From Ruminococcus hominis (lineage in GTDB: Bacteria; Bacillota; Clostridia; Lachnospirales; Lachnospiraceae), in the NCBI RefSeq assembly GCF_014287355.1, contig NZ_JACOPE010000001.1, positions 496,001 to 560,000 on the forward strand: 64,000 bases of DNA, read 5' to 3'. Position 1 is the stretch's first letter; every line of letters starts with the position of its first letter. Below, in pieces: positions 7,962 to 16,994 of this stretch. Below the pieces are notes generated by a model. It ran no database searches and was not told where the DNA came from. It was given only the letters and a program-made list of their open reading frames with translations. The position numbers were made by a program, and so were the translations under genes.

Positions 7962-10391
7962 ATGAATAAAAAGAGAATAGGTCGAATAATAGAATTCTTA
8001 CTAATTATTTTTTGTATTATGTCGCTTGCGTTTTTGGTGAAACAGACATATCAAAAAAATCAAGAGATAGAGAGTGTGGTAACAGAAATTTCATCAGATT
8101 GGTTTTATTATCAAGATGGCAAAAAAATAGATGTAAATCTGCCCGTAACGATTACGAATTATAAGGAAGATACTCTTAATCTGTATCATGTAGGTATTAC
8201 CGGTGAGGAGGATTTGAAAACAATTATTACAAAAGGTGCATATTATCGGATCCAGATTAAATTGGGAGCACGGGTATTATATGAATATAATGACGAAGTG
8301 TTTCCAAGAAACGCTCAGATGCGGCATAAATTAGAGTGTCGAACGCAGCTTCCGGATCATGTTGGCGGAAAGAAAATAACCTGCGTGTATAAAAATGATG
8401 GCAGCAACACTTTTAAAATCGAACCCATATATATTGGATATAGTGATGCAGTTCTGCGTTATCAGCTGACTTCTGAAGGTTTGGTATTGGTGCTTGTGTT
8501 TATCATGTTTTTGATCAGTATGGCATCATTAGTAGTTCATATTTATTTAAAATGCAAGAAGGTTGTAGAAACACGATTTTTACATGCAGCGATTTACTTA
8601 GTCAGTTGTGGAATATGGTGTCTGACAGATACCTCTCTGCTTCAGAACATGTTTGATTACTCGCTGGCAGTATCTTATGTTTCATTTTACATGTTTATGT
8701 TTTTCCCTATTCCGATGATTCATTTTATTGGGGATACCAGAGGAATGGAGAAATATAGGATTCTGAATTGGTTGAAGTATATTTTTTATGTAAATATTCT
8801 GGTACAGAGTGTATTGAAACTGCTTCAAGTATTTGAGCTTATCGATATGCTGAGAATTACGCATATACTTATTGTAATCGCAATTATAATATTGGAAATA
8901 TGCTTATATAAAGAATATCAGGAAAAAAGGACGGAAGAAATCAGAACAATTTTATTTGCATTTGTAGTAGTATCTGTAATAGGAATCACTTCATTGCTGC
9001 TCTACTGGGTATTTGATATTACGAGATATGGTTTCATATTTGAGCTTGGAAATCTGATCTTTTCCATTATTTTGATGAGTGGATTGTTACATACAGCATT
9101 TCATAATATGCAGTTTCGAGTAGAGGCAACGATTTATAATAAACTGGCACGTAGAGACAACCTGACACAGTTGCCGGATATTCAGTATTTTCAAGAGTGG
9201 CTGCCAGAACAGAAGGTTTCTAAAATCTATATGACAGCAGTTGTGCTGTTTCAATTAAAACGTGTGAATACGATTTATGGAACAAGCTTTGGAAATGAAA
9301 TGCTTCGGAAGGTTTCAGAGTATATAAAGGAGCGGGTGGATGTAAACCAGATGTTCCGTGTAGGAGGAAATCAGTTTATTCTTACTGCATATTCAAAATC
9401 TGAGGCAAAGCGGATGCAAAAGGAACTGAAAGAATTATTTGACGAAGAGCTTCGGATTGGTGAAGAACAAATTCATATTCCGGCAATCATATGTGGTGTG
9501 GAATATGAACATGGTCAGGAGAGTGAGGTAGTCCTATCATATATTGAATATCTGACGGCGCAGGCAGTAAAAAGTGGTGATACAATCGTGATCCAGGGCA
9601 ATCAAGAAACCATGGATGGCTTTCAATATGAAAAGGAAATCGAAAGCTTTCTGCCAAAAGCAATCCGTGAGGATTTATTTGAAGTATATTATCAGCCGAT
9701 ATATTCATTAGAAAGACAAAGGTTTGTAGCGGTAGAAGCACTAAGCCGTTTAAGACATCCGAAATTTGGTATGATACCGCCGGATGTATTTATTAGAATT
9801 GCAGAAAATACGGGTCAGATTAATGCGTTAAGTTCTCTTCAATTTCGAAGAATCTGCCGTTTTATGAAAGCAAATCCTAAGTTGCGAGAAAAGTTACTAA
9901 GTGTGAAATTTAATCTTTCCCCGGCACAGTTTTTGAAAAAGGGATACTGTCATAGTTTGATAGCTATGATCCGCGAATACGATCTTCCGGTTTCATTTTT
10001 CCAGTTCGAGATTACGGAGACGGTGGCAACAGAATATAATGAAGAACTTTATCGTTTTGTAAAAGAATTACAGGCAGAAAGAATAGGATTGTGTCTGGAT
10101 GATTTTGGTTCGGGGTATGCAAATCTGAATACTGTATTAAAACTTCCGTTTGCATGTGTTAAGATGGATCGTTCATTACTTCAGGGAATTATGGAAGATG
10201 AAAAAGTAGCAAGGTTCTATCGAAATATGTGTGCAATTCTAAAAAATCAGGGATATAATCTGGTCGCAGAAGGTGTGGAAGAAAAGAAAGAAGTAGAATT
10301 GCTAAACCAGTGGGGAATCGACCTGATTCAGGGATATTATTTCTCCAGACCGGTATGCGAGGAAGAGCTATTGAGACAAATCGTGGACTAA
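7962..10391 (+). CDS. Membrane GGDEF-EAL protein with extracellular sensor region
   Basis: An 809-residue protein. A membrane anchor near residues 10-28 is followed by an extracytoplasmic segment of about 140 residues and then about seven membrane helices (roughly 175-380), an arrangement like the 7TM-DISM sensors. A degenerate GGDEF domain follows (FRVGGNQF in place of RxGGDEF), then a complete EAL domain with VEALSRL, KFNLSPAQ, EITETVA, LDDFGSGYANL, KMDRSLL, AEGVEE and QGYYFSRP. Prediction: a cyclic-di-GMP phosphodiesterase responding to an outside ligand. It lies 24 bp after the SulP gene, which hints at a shared transcript. Confidence 0.88.
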   Translation: MNKKRIGRIIEFLLIIFCIMSLAFLVKQTYQKNQEIESVVTEISSDWFYYQDGKKIDVNLPVTITNYKEDTLNLYHVGITGEEDLKTIITKGAYYRIQIKLGARVLYEYNDEVFPRNAQMRHKLECRTQLPDHVGGKKITCVYKNDGSNTFKIEPIYIGYSDAVLRYQLTSEGLVLVLVFIMFLISMASLVVHIYLKCKKVVETRFLHAAIYLVSCGIWCLTDTSLLQNMFDYSLAVSYVSFYMFMFFPIPMIHFIGDTRGMEKYRILNWLKYIFYVNILVQSVLKLLQVFELIDMLRITHILIVIAIIILEICLYKEYQEKRTEEIRTILFAFVVVSVIGITSLLLYWVFDITRYGFIFELGNLIFSIILMSGLLHTAFHNMQFRVEATIYNKLARRDNLTQLPDIQYFQEWLPEQKVSKIYMTAVVLFQLKRVNTIYGTSFGNEMLRKVSEYIKERVDVNQMFRVGGNQFILTAYSKSEAKRMQKELKELFDEELRIGEEQIHIPAIICGVEYEHGQESEVVLSYIEYLTAQAVKSGDTIVIQGNQETMDGFQYEKEIESFLPKAIREDLFEVYYQPIYSLERQRFVAVEALSRLRHPKFGMIPPDVFIRIAENTGQINALSSLQFRRICRFMKANPKLREKLLSVKFNLSPAQFLKKGYCHSLIAMIREYDLPVSFFQFEITETVATEYNEELYRFVKELQAERIGLCLDDFGSGYANLNTVLKLPFACVKMDRSLLQGIMEDEKVARFYRNMCAILKNQGYNLVAEGVEEKKEVELLNQWGIDLIQGYYFSRPVCEEELLRQIVD

Positions 10392-10408
10392 AATGAATGG
10401 AGATTAGC

Positions 10409-11341
10409 ATGAAAATCGTATTTTTAGATGTAAAAACAATTGGTGAGGATATTGACCTGTCACAATATGAAACACTGGGAGAAGTTGTCAAGCATGACTT
10501 TTCTTCCACAGAAGAAGTGCCGGAGAGGGTGAAGGATGCGGATGTAATTATTCTGAATAAAGTACAGATTAATGAGCAGACGATCGGTACTGCAAAGAAT
10601 CTAAAATTAGTTTGCGTCACAGCGACCGGTACAAATAATCTGGATAAGGAATATCTGGAAAAACGAGGGATCGCATGGCGGAACGTGGCGGGATATTCTA
10701 CAGAGACAGTGACGCAGCATACATTTGCAATGTTGTTTTATTTATTGGAAAAGATGCGTTACTATGATGACTATGTGAAAGAAGAGCATTATGTAAATGA
10801 TGTACAATTTACACATTTTGCAGAACATTTTACAGAGATTCATGGAAAGACATGGGGAATTATCGGGCTTGGAAATATTGGAAGAAGAGTAACGGAGATT
10901 GCAAGAGCATTTGGTGCACATGTGATTTATTATTCTGCATCGGGAAGTCCGGCACAGGAAGGGTATGAGCAGGTTGACTTAGACACATTGTTATCCACAT
11001 CGGATATTGTGTCGGTGCATGCTCCGCTTAATGAGTATACAGAAGGGCTGATGAACCGGGAAGCATTTGCCAAAATGAAGAAAAATGCGATATTTCTGAA
11101 TCTTGGAAGGGGTCCGATAGTAGTGGAGCAGGATTTATATGGTGCGTTAGAAACGGGTGAAATTGCTGCGGCTGGTCTGGATGTGTTGACAAAAGAGCCG
11201 ATGAGTGTGGATAATCCTCTTAGAAAAATCAAAGACAGTGGAAAACTTTTGATTACGCCGCATATTGCATGGGCGAGCGTCGAGGCAAGAACGAAATTGA
11301 TGGACATTATATTTGGACAGGTGAAAGAATTCTTTGCGTAG
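10409..11341 (+). CDS. D-2-hydroxyacid dehydrogenase (hydroxypyruvate/glycerate type)
   Basis: A 310-residue NAD(P)-dependent enzyme that reduces a 2-oxo acid to the D-2-hydroxy acid. The nucleotide-binding turn is GLGNIGRRV. The catalytic Arg, Glu and His are seen in NLGRGPIV, LDVLTKEPMSVDNPL and ITPHIAWAS. The substrate could be hydroxypyruvate, glyoxylate or another short 2-oxo acid. The ATG at 10409 has GGAG 8 nt upstream; the ATG at 10397 has no ribosome site and would add four residues. It follows the EAL gene by 17 bp and ends at a terminator. Confidence 0.88.
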   Translation: MKIVFLDVKTIGEDIDLSQYETLGEVVKHDFSSTEEVPERVKDADVIILNKVQINEQTIGTAKNLKLVCVTATGTNNLDKEYLEKRGIAWRNVAGYSTETVTQHTFAMLFYLLEKMRYYDDYVKEEHYVNDVQFTHFAEHFTEIHGKTWGIIGLGNIGRRVTEIARAFGAHVIYYSASGSPAQEGYEQVDLDTLLSTSDIVSVHAPLNEYTEGLMNREAFAKMKKNAIFLNLGRGPIVVEQDLYGALETGEIAAAGLDVLTKEPMSVDNPLRKIKDSGKLLITPHIAWASVEARTKLMDIIFGQVKEFFA

Positions 11342-11360
11342 AGTTTGAGAAATATAATAA

Positions 11361-11400
11361 AGCAGGATATACATTTTAAGAGAATGTATATCCTGCTTTT
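11361..11400. terminator. Bidirectional rho-independent terminator
   Basis: A 15-bp perfect stem (11361-11375 with 11383-11397) and a 7-nt loop. A T run follows on the + strand, and the structure sits between two convergent genes. It mainly ends the dehydrogenase transcript and may serve the minus-strand BASS gene too. Confidence 0.85.
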
Positions 11401-11421
11401 TATACTTTTAAGGAAGGCTGT

Positions 11422-12450
11422 TTATTTTGCTTCAGCCATAACACCAACTTTATTTTCTTTTGCTTTATGTTTATCATACATTGCAAACATACCGGCTAAC
11501 AGAGTACCGGAGATGGAGTGCCATGTACAAGATACAGCACAGATGATTGCTGACTCCGGAGTAGAAGCAAACTGAGCTGTTGTAGTTGCAAGGTTAGTTG
11601 CAAGTCCTGCGTTCTGCATACCGACTTCGATAGCAATGGTTCTTTTTTTAGAGGTATTCATACCTACAAGTTTTCCGGCTCCGTAGCCAAGTAAATATCC
11701 GAGTCCATTATGAAGTAATACAGCGACGAAGATGACAACACCGGATTGGAAGAATTTAGAACCCTGAGAAGAAACAACTCCACCGACTACGCAGGCAAGA
11801 CCAAGTACGGCAACACCAGGCATCATTTGCTGAATCTCATGGAACATTTTCTTTTTGCCATAGAGATAATTTAACAAGAAACCAACACCGACAGGGAGAA
11901 TTACAGTTTCAATGATGGATACGAACATTGGAAGTCCTTTGATGCTGATCTGTGTGCCGCTGGCAAGCAATGAGACCATAAGCGGTGTCATGACTGGGGA
12001 AAGCAGTGTAGAAACGGTTGTCATTCCGACAGAAAATGCGACGTCCCCACCGCACAGATAAGACATAATGTTAGAAGATACACCACCAGGGCAGCAGCCA
12101 ACAAGAATCAAACCAAGTGCGATACCATCAGGCAGATGCAAAGCTTTAGTAAGTGCAAATGCGAGGAATGGCATAATCAGATACTGGGCAAGTGCACCAA
12201 CGCAGATATCAAATGGGCGCTGCGCCAGAATTTTGAAATCTTCAGTTGTCAGGGTAAGTCCCATGCTAAACATGATGATACCGATGATGATAGACTGACA
12301 GGTAAATTTGTTAGATACCGGGTCAGTGAAAAGTTGAAAATTTACCCATCCCATCATAGTCGGGATGAAGAATGTGACAACTGCGATTGCGATGACGACC
12401 ACAGAAGTATAATCTGATAAAAATTTGCTTGCTTTTTGTAATGCTTTCAT
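11422..12450 (-). CDS. BASS family (bile acid:sodium symporter-like) transporter under T-box control
   Basis: A 342-residue protein with about ten hydrophobic segments and the BASS-family GMQNAGLATNLA and GCCPGGVSSNI regions, the latter typical of crossover helices that bind sodium. Bacterial relatives carry bile acids, pyruvate, 2-oxo acids or ketopantoate (PanS). AGGAGGT precedes the ATG. The upstream leader is a T-box riboswitch, so expression should follow charging of one tRNA. That argues for an amino-acid-related substrate such as a branched-chain 2-oxo acid rather than bile salts. It is divergent from coaBC, so ketopantoate is also thinkable. The substrate is inference. Confidence 0.88.
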   Translation of the reverse strand: MKALQKASKFLSDYTSVVVIAIAVVTFFIPTMMGWVNFQLFTDPVSNKFTCQSIIIGIIMFSMGLTLTTEDFKILAQRPFDICVGALAQYLIMPFLAFALTKALHLPDGIALGLILVGCCPGGVSSNIMSYLCGGDVAFSVGMTTVSTLLSPVMTPLMVSLLASGTQISIKGLPMFVSIIETVILPVGVGFLLNYLYGKKKMFHEIQQMMPGVAVLGLACVVGGVVSSQGSKFFQSGVVIFVAVLLHNGLGYLLGYGAGKLVGMNTSKKRTIAIEVGMQNAGLATNLATTTAQFASTPESAIICAVSCTWHSISGTLLAGMFAMYDKHKAKENKVGVMAEAK

Positions 12451-12555
12451 TACGAGTACCTCCTAAAATATATTTGTTCATGTTGCGGTTTACAAGAATT
12501 TGTAAATCGTAACTTGTTCACCAAATCCAGAGGAATGAAAAGATAAAAGTGAAAT

Positions 12556-12843
12556 AAAAAATCCCTTTTCAGACCAAGAATCTGAAAAGGGACGAATAAA
12601 TCCGCGTTACCACCCTAATTCTGCAAATAAAATCTGCAACACTCTAACGTACTATCATACGCGTTCCCTATAACGGAGGAGACCGGCGAGGTTTACTTAA
12701 TCGTGCTTTCAACCCGCTTCTTAGAGAGGATATCCTTATCTGTTTATTACCTGCTTCCAGCAAACACAGGCTCTCTGTGAAATAAAATAAGATATGGCAT
12801 TGTTCTCATCGACGAATTTCGGTGAACTGTATTTGTTTTACAA
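12556..12843 (-). ncRNA. T-box leader (tRNA-sensing riboswitch)
   Basis: Read on the minus strand, the leader holds a Stem I region with AGAGAG paired to CTCTCT and the CTGGAAGCAGG element. The canonical T-box AGGGTGGTAACGCGGA lies at 12601-12616, followed by a terminator (12563-12573 with 12581-12591) and a run of T. The bases just inside the CTCTCT arm read GATATCC. By position ATC (isoleucine) is the most likely specifier, but this is a hand alignment. It controls the BASS transporter gene. Confidence 0.9.
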
Positions 12844-12849
12844 TTACGC

Positions 12850-12877
12850 ATTATAGACCTCTGAAATGAAATGTCAA
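12850..12877 (-). promoter_or_regulatory. Sigma-A-type promoter of the T-box transcript
   Basis: On the minus strand, consensus TTGACA (12872-12877) and TATAAT (12850-12855) are separated by 16 bp, just upstream of the T-box leader. Confidence 0.85.
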
Positions 12878-12924
12878 GAACAAATTTTGTATGAAACAAA
12901 AAACAGAGTATCTTTATGATTGAC

Positions 12925-12953
12925 TTGAATTGTATTTTTGAGTAGTTTATAAT
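12925..12953 (+). promoter_or_regulatory. Promoter of coaBC
   Basis: TTGAAT (12925-12930), a 17-bp spacer and a consensus TATAAT (12948-12953), 42 bp before the coaBC start. Confidence 0.7.
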
Positions 12954-12994
12954 AAATCGAATTCATTTATAGAAACTGGAAAGGAAGATGGAAG

Positions 12995-14191
12995 ATGTTG
13001 AAGGGAAAAACAGTGTTATTAGGTGTAACAGGAAGCATTGCAGCATATAAGATTGCATCACTTGCAAGTGCATTGAAGAAGCTTCATGCGGATGTGCATG
13101 TGTTGATGACACAGAATGCGACGAATTTTATTAATCCGATTACATTTGAGAGCCTTACGGGAAATAAATGTCTGGTGGATACATTTGACCGGAATTTTCA
13201 GTTTCAAGTAGAGCATGTTTCAATAGCAAAGAAAGCGGATGTAGTAATGATCGCACCGGCAAGTGCCAATGTTATTGGAAAGCTGGCACATGGAATTGCA
13301 GACGATATGCTGACTACTACGGTGATGGCATGCAAATGTAAGAAATATATTTCACCGGCTATGAATACGAATATGTTTGAGAATCCTATCGTGCAGGATA
13401 ATTTAAAAATATTGGAGCATTATGGATATGAGGTGATCCAGCCGGCAAGCGGATATTTGGCATGTGGAGATACGGGGGCAGGTAAGATGCCGGAACCGGA
13501 GACTCTGCTTGCGTATATTGAAAAAGAGATTGCCCGTGAGAAAGATCTGCAAGGCAAGAAGATTCTTGTTACGGCAGGACCGACACAAGAAGCAATTGAT
13601 CCGGTAAGATACATTACGAATCATTCTTCGGGTAAAATGGGATATGCAATTGCAAAAGCTGCGATGCTTCGTGGTGCAGAGGTTACGCTGGTAAGTGGAC
13701 GTACTGCGATTGAAGCTCCGCTTTTTGTAAATGTTGTGCCAATCGTTACGGCAAAAGATATGTTTGAAGCGGTGACGGGAATCAGTAATGAGCAGGATAT
13801 TATTATCAAAGCTGCGGCTGTTGCGGACTATCGTCCGGCAGTTGTTAGTTCTGAAAAAGTTAAGAAAAAAGAAGGTCAGATGTCTATAGAGTTAGAACGG
13901 ACAGATGACATTTTGAAATATTTGGGAGAAAATAAAAGAGAAGGACAGTTTTTATGTGGCTTTTCTATGGAAACCCAGAATATGATCAGTAATTCCAGAG
14001 CCAAACTTGAAAAGAAAAACCTGGATATGGTTGCAGCCAACAATGTAAAAGAGGCTGGCGCAGGCTTCCAGGGAGATACTAATGTATTGACTCTGATTAC
14101 GCAGAAGGAGGAAACATCACTTCCGCTTATGAGCAAGGAGGATGCAGCCAATAAACTTCTGGATAAAATTCTTGAATTGACGATTCGCTAA
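12995..14191 (+). CDS. coaBC: Phosphopantothenoylcysteine decarboxylase / phosphopantothenate-cysteine ligase
   Basis: A 398-residue bifunctional coenzyme A enzyme. The N-terminal FMN-dependent decarboxylase half (CoaC) shows VTGSIAAYK, the His in VEHVS, PAMNTNMFENP and the active-site Cys in GYLACGDTGAG. The C-terminal ligase half (CoaB) begins near residue 185 with ILVTAGPTQEAIDPVRYI and NHSSGKMGYAIA, where CTP-dependent joining of cysteine to phosphopantothenate takes place. The length is normal. AAGGAAG lies before the ATG. The next gene is a PanT-like vitamin transporter subunit, which fits pantothenate salvage into CoA. Confidence 0.95.
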   Translation: MLKGKTVLLGVTGSIAAYKIASLASALKKLHADVHVLMTQNATNFINPITFESLTGNKCLVDTFDRNFQFQVEHVSIAKKADVVMIAPASANVIGKLAHGIADDMLTTTVMACKCKKYISPAMNTNMFENPIVQDNLKILEHYGYEVIQPASGYLACGDTGAGKMPEPETLLAYIEKEIAREKDLQGKKILVTAGPTQEAIDPVRYITNHSSGKMGYAIAKAAMLRGAEVTLVSGRTAIEAPLFVNVVPIVTAKDMFEAVTGISNEQDIIIKAAAVADYRPAVVSSEKVKKKEGQMSIELERTDDILKYLGENKREGQFLCGFSMETQNMISNSRAKLEKKNLDMVAANNVKEAGAGFQGDTNVLTLITQKEETSLPLMSKEDAANKLLDKILELTIR

Positions 14192-14320
14192 GAAAGTCAG
14201 TTACAAGAGAATCGCCCATATGTGCTTCAAGTGATAAGAGGATACAAAGAATGGGCGGCAACTTAATAACACACACCGTATTGCATCCGCACAAAGCGGA
14301 GCGGTAACAAGGAGGAAAAC

Positions 14321-14941
14321 ATGAACAACAAAACAAAAAAATTCAACACGATGCAACTTGCTACATTGGGACTTATGACAGCAGTCCTTATCATTATGTC
14401 CTGTACACCATTAGGTTATCTGAACATTGGACCACTGGCAATTTCATTTAATGTAATTCCGGTTGCGATTTGTGCAATCGTATTAGGACCGACAGGTGGT
14501 GCAATTGCCGGACTGATCTTTGGACTGACAAGCTTTGGTCAGTGTATTGGAATCGGCGGAGTCAGCGTAATGGGAGCAATGCTCTTTAGTATCAATCCTG
14601 TTCTGGCATTTATCCAGCGTGTAGTTCCACGTCTTTTGGATGGTTTGCTTATCGGATTTATTTATAAAGCAACAAGAAAAAGAACGAATGCATATGTGGC
14701 AAGTGCAGTGACAGGATTCTTTTCAGCATTTTTAAATACTTTGTTTTTTATGACATTTTTAGTAGTATTATTTGGAAATACAGAATATGTGCAGGGGCTT
14801 ATGAACGGAAGAAATGTGATTATCGGATGCTGCATGATGGTTGGTGTGAATGCTATCAGTGAAATGGTTGCATCTACAATCATCACAGGTGCAATAGGAG
14901 CAGCACTTTTCAAAGCACGTTTACTGCCTTCAGAGAAATAG
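14321..14941 (+). CDS. ECF transporter S component, probably pantothenate-specific (PanT-like)
   Basis: A 206-residue membrane protein with about six helices and the early LATLGLMTAVLIIMS stretch, which carries the small-residue helix typical of ECF S components that dock the shared EcfT subunit. It follows coaBC, the usual neighbour of PanT, so pantothenate is the best guess. AAGGAGG lies before the ATG. The EcfA/EcfT module is not in this window. The 129 bp between coaBC and this gene contain two weak hairpins (GCCCAT/ATGGGC and CCGC/GCGG) but nothing that matches a known riboswitch by eye. Confidence 0.8.
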   Translation: MNNKTKKFNTMQLATLGLMTAVLIIMSCTPLGYLNIGPLAISFNVIPVAICAIVLGPTGGAIAGLIFGLTSFGQCIGIGGVSVMGAMLFSINPVLAFIQRVVPRLLDGLLIGFIYKATRKRTNAYVASAVTGFFSAFLNTLFFMTFLVVLFGNTEYVQGLMNGRNVIIGCCMMVGVNAISEMVASTIITGAIGAALFKARLLPSEK

Positions 14942-14953
14942 AATTGCTTGCGT

Positions 14954-14984
14954 TACTGGTCACAGGTACTGTGAACAGTAACTT
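14954..14984 (+). terminator. Hairpin after the ECF gene, possible weak terminator
   Basis: GTTACTG-TCACAG pairs with CTGTGA-CAGTAAC around a 3-nt loop, a 13-bp stem with one internal mismatch. Only a short T-rich stretch follows (TTGCTTT), so termination would be incomplete. Confidence 0.45.
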
Positions 14985-15104
14985 GCTTTAGAGAAATAGA
15001 ATTCTTGCCAGAGAAAGTATTTTATGTTAGAATCAGTCTGTAATTGTGTGTATCTGTTCAAGAATAACAGGTACAAGGACGTTTACAAAAGCGGGGTATG
15101 AATA

Positions 15105-16736
15105 ATGGAAATGGAACAAGAAGTAACAATTATGAAAGAGTTCGAGCAGTTGAAACCATTTCTTTTGAGTGCACAATTAGGAAGCTATGTAGTGCTTCCG
15201 TTGAAGTACAGAAAAGAAGAGCTTGACCAGGTATGGCTGAAGGCAAACTGTGAGAAACAGGATATTACAACGACGAATCTGACAGAACAGGCAAAGATAT
15301 TATTTAAAGAAAACGATCCAATGCATGTTGGTGTCTGCTACAAGTTCCTGCGTGAGACATTTATCAAAGAATTGCTAGATAATATAGAAGTAGAGAACGT
15401 AATGGGATTTGCCGTTACAGATTTGGATCAGGATAGAATTGAACTTGGAATAAACTGGGAGAAGGATGGATTTGATATTCATTCTGCTTATTTATATGTG
15501 TTTGAGACAGGAGTTGCATTCTTATGTATGGGACTTCGTTATAGTCGAATGGATGCAATCGCCCAGATTTGTAATCCGGGAAGTGCAGATACACAGTCTC
15601 GATATTTTTATCTGGACAATGAGAAAAAGACACATGAATTTTCATTGGATGAAAAACTGGATATATTACTGGATACAATTGGTCTGGAAGTATTTCATCG
15701 TAGTGGAACATCTGTGTTCTTAGATGCATTTACATATAATCTGGCTATGATCGGAAGAAGATTCCGTGACTTAGATACGATAAGACGAGTAACTTGTAAT
15801 CAGAATAATATGCTGCCTTTATCTACAGATGTGGATGAAGACATGACAGGTGCACTGCAGTACCTGTATGCAGCACAGGATAAGATTCATCTGGCATATA
15901 ACTGGGGAGCATGTGTTTCAGATCAGGCAGTATCCTATGTTATGGCAGACTATAATCTGAACATGGAAGGTCAGATGAAGCAGCATGCAGAAGATAAACT
16001 TCCGGCAGTAATCATCGCACTTTATGAGAAATATACATGTCAGTATCTGACAGAACAGGCAGCTGCGGAAGATATGAAAGCGAAAGAAAAGCAGGAAATC
16101 AAAGATATACTGATGCATTTTCAGGCATTCGGTGTAGTGCGTGCTATGAATCTTTCAAGAAATTATGAGATTAAGATCATTTATCAGCATTTGTTAGATA
16201 TGAATGGAATTGAGGGCTCGATCAATGATCTTGATAAGAAATTGAATTTCTTAAATGAGCAGATAAAAGATATGGCTGAGAAGAAACAAAACCATATGAT
16301 GGAATTGGTAGTGGGATGCTGTAGCATTTCAATTTTGTCTTCTGTATTCATGATTATGAATCTCATGGGAATAAGTGCAGCTACACAGTGGGTTGTGCTG
16401 GGAACAGTGATTGGCATTGGTGTAGTGGGAGCTTTAGTGACAATGCTTCGTAAGACAAATGTTGTATCAGCATTTTCAGAAAATATGGAGAAACTGTACG
16501 ATCATTTTGAAGCGGTAAAAGAGAATGTCAATGAGACATTGGCTGAGAGAGCAGAAGCTAAAGAAGAAGCAAGAGCTGCAAAAGAAGCCGCTGAAGAAGA
16601 GGCACTGGCTGAGCAGGAAGCAGCCGAGAAAGCTGCGCAGGAAGAAGTAGAAAAGAAAGAATCTCAGCAGATTATTCATATAGAGGATAAGACTGCCAAA
16701 AAAAATAATGTAGATGATAATATTAAACATGCGTAG
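15105..16736 (+). CDS. Uncharacterised protein with C-terminal two-helix membrane anchor
   Basis: A 543-residue protein I do not recognise. The first ~390 residues look soluble and mixed alpha/beta. They are followed by a coil (LDKKLNFLNEQIKDMAEKK) and two hydrophobic helices (about 400-422 and 430-450). The last ~90 residues are a highly charged Ala/Glu/Lys coiled coil. The order of large cytosolic part, long helix and two C-terminal helices is like CorA-type channels, but the GMN motif is missing (NLMG is at that place), so this is only a topological likeness. The start could also be 15111 or 15135. It has its own transcript and ends next to repeat copy B. Confidence 0.7.
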   Translation: MEMEQEVTIMKEFEQLKPFLLSAQLGSYVVLPLKYRKEELDQVWLKANCEKQDITTTNLTEQAKILFKENDPMHVGVCYKFLRETFIKELLDNIEVENVMGFAVTDLDQDRIELGINWEKDGFDIHSAYLYVFETGVAFLCMGLRYSRMDAIAQICNPGSADTQSRYFYLDNEKKTHEFSLDEKLDILLDTIGLEVFHRSGTSVFLDAFTYNLAMIGRRFRDLDTIRRVTCNQNNMLPLSTDVDEDMTGALQYLYAAQDKIHLAYNWGACVSDQAVSYVMADYNLNMEGQMKQHAEDKLPAVIIALYEKYTCQYLTEQAAAEDMKAKEKQEIKDILMHFQAFGVVRAMNLSRNYEIKIIYQHLLDMNGIEGSINDLDKKLNFLNEQIKDMAEKKQNHMMELVVGCCSISILSSVFMIMNLMGISAATQWVVLGTVIGIGVVGALVTMLRKTNVVSAFSENMEKLYDHFEAVKENVNETLAERAEAKEEARAAKEAAEEEALAEQEAAEKAAQEEVEKKESQQIIHIEDKTAKKNNVDDNIKHA

Positions 16737-16737
16737 G

Positions 16738-16862
16738 TCTATCAGAATCACTGCGCATTCTCGCAAAGCGTTTGTCTCAGTCGGAGATTGGACTCAATGT
16801 CCTGAGACAAATTTGCTATTACTCACTAGCTGAAGAGGTGGGAGTCTTCTCAACTGAGATAA
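16738..16862 (-). repeat. Structured repeat, copy B (module 1 plus the first part of module 2)
   Basis: Read on the minus strand, this matches copy C (24786-24966) from its left end through GCGCAGTGATTCTGATAG and then stops, exactly at the stop codon of the preceding gene. It keeps the outer palindrome TTATCTCAG/CTGAGACA and the inner arm with CCCACCTCTTCAG. The second half of module 2 is missing, so this is a truncated copy in inverted orientation. Confidence 0.75.
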
Positions 16863-16891
16863 AAAATGATTTATAGATAAATTCAATAAAT

Positions 16892-16936
16892 AAACCCAGA
16901 CATGTAAAAAAGCTATAAGCACATGTCTGGGTTTTA
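16892..16936 (+). terminator. Rho-independent terminator
   Basis: A 14-bp perfect stem, AAACCCAGACATGT (16892-16905) pairing with ACATGTCTGGGTTT (16921-16934), followed by T-rich sequence. It separates the orphan membrane protein from the activase operon. Confidence 0.85.
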
Positions 16937-16994
16937 TTGTATTTGAAAGAAAAAAATGATACTTTGGATATAGTTGGATACGAAAGGGGAAGTT

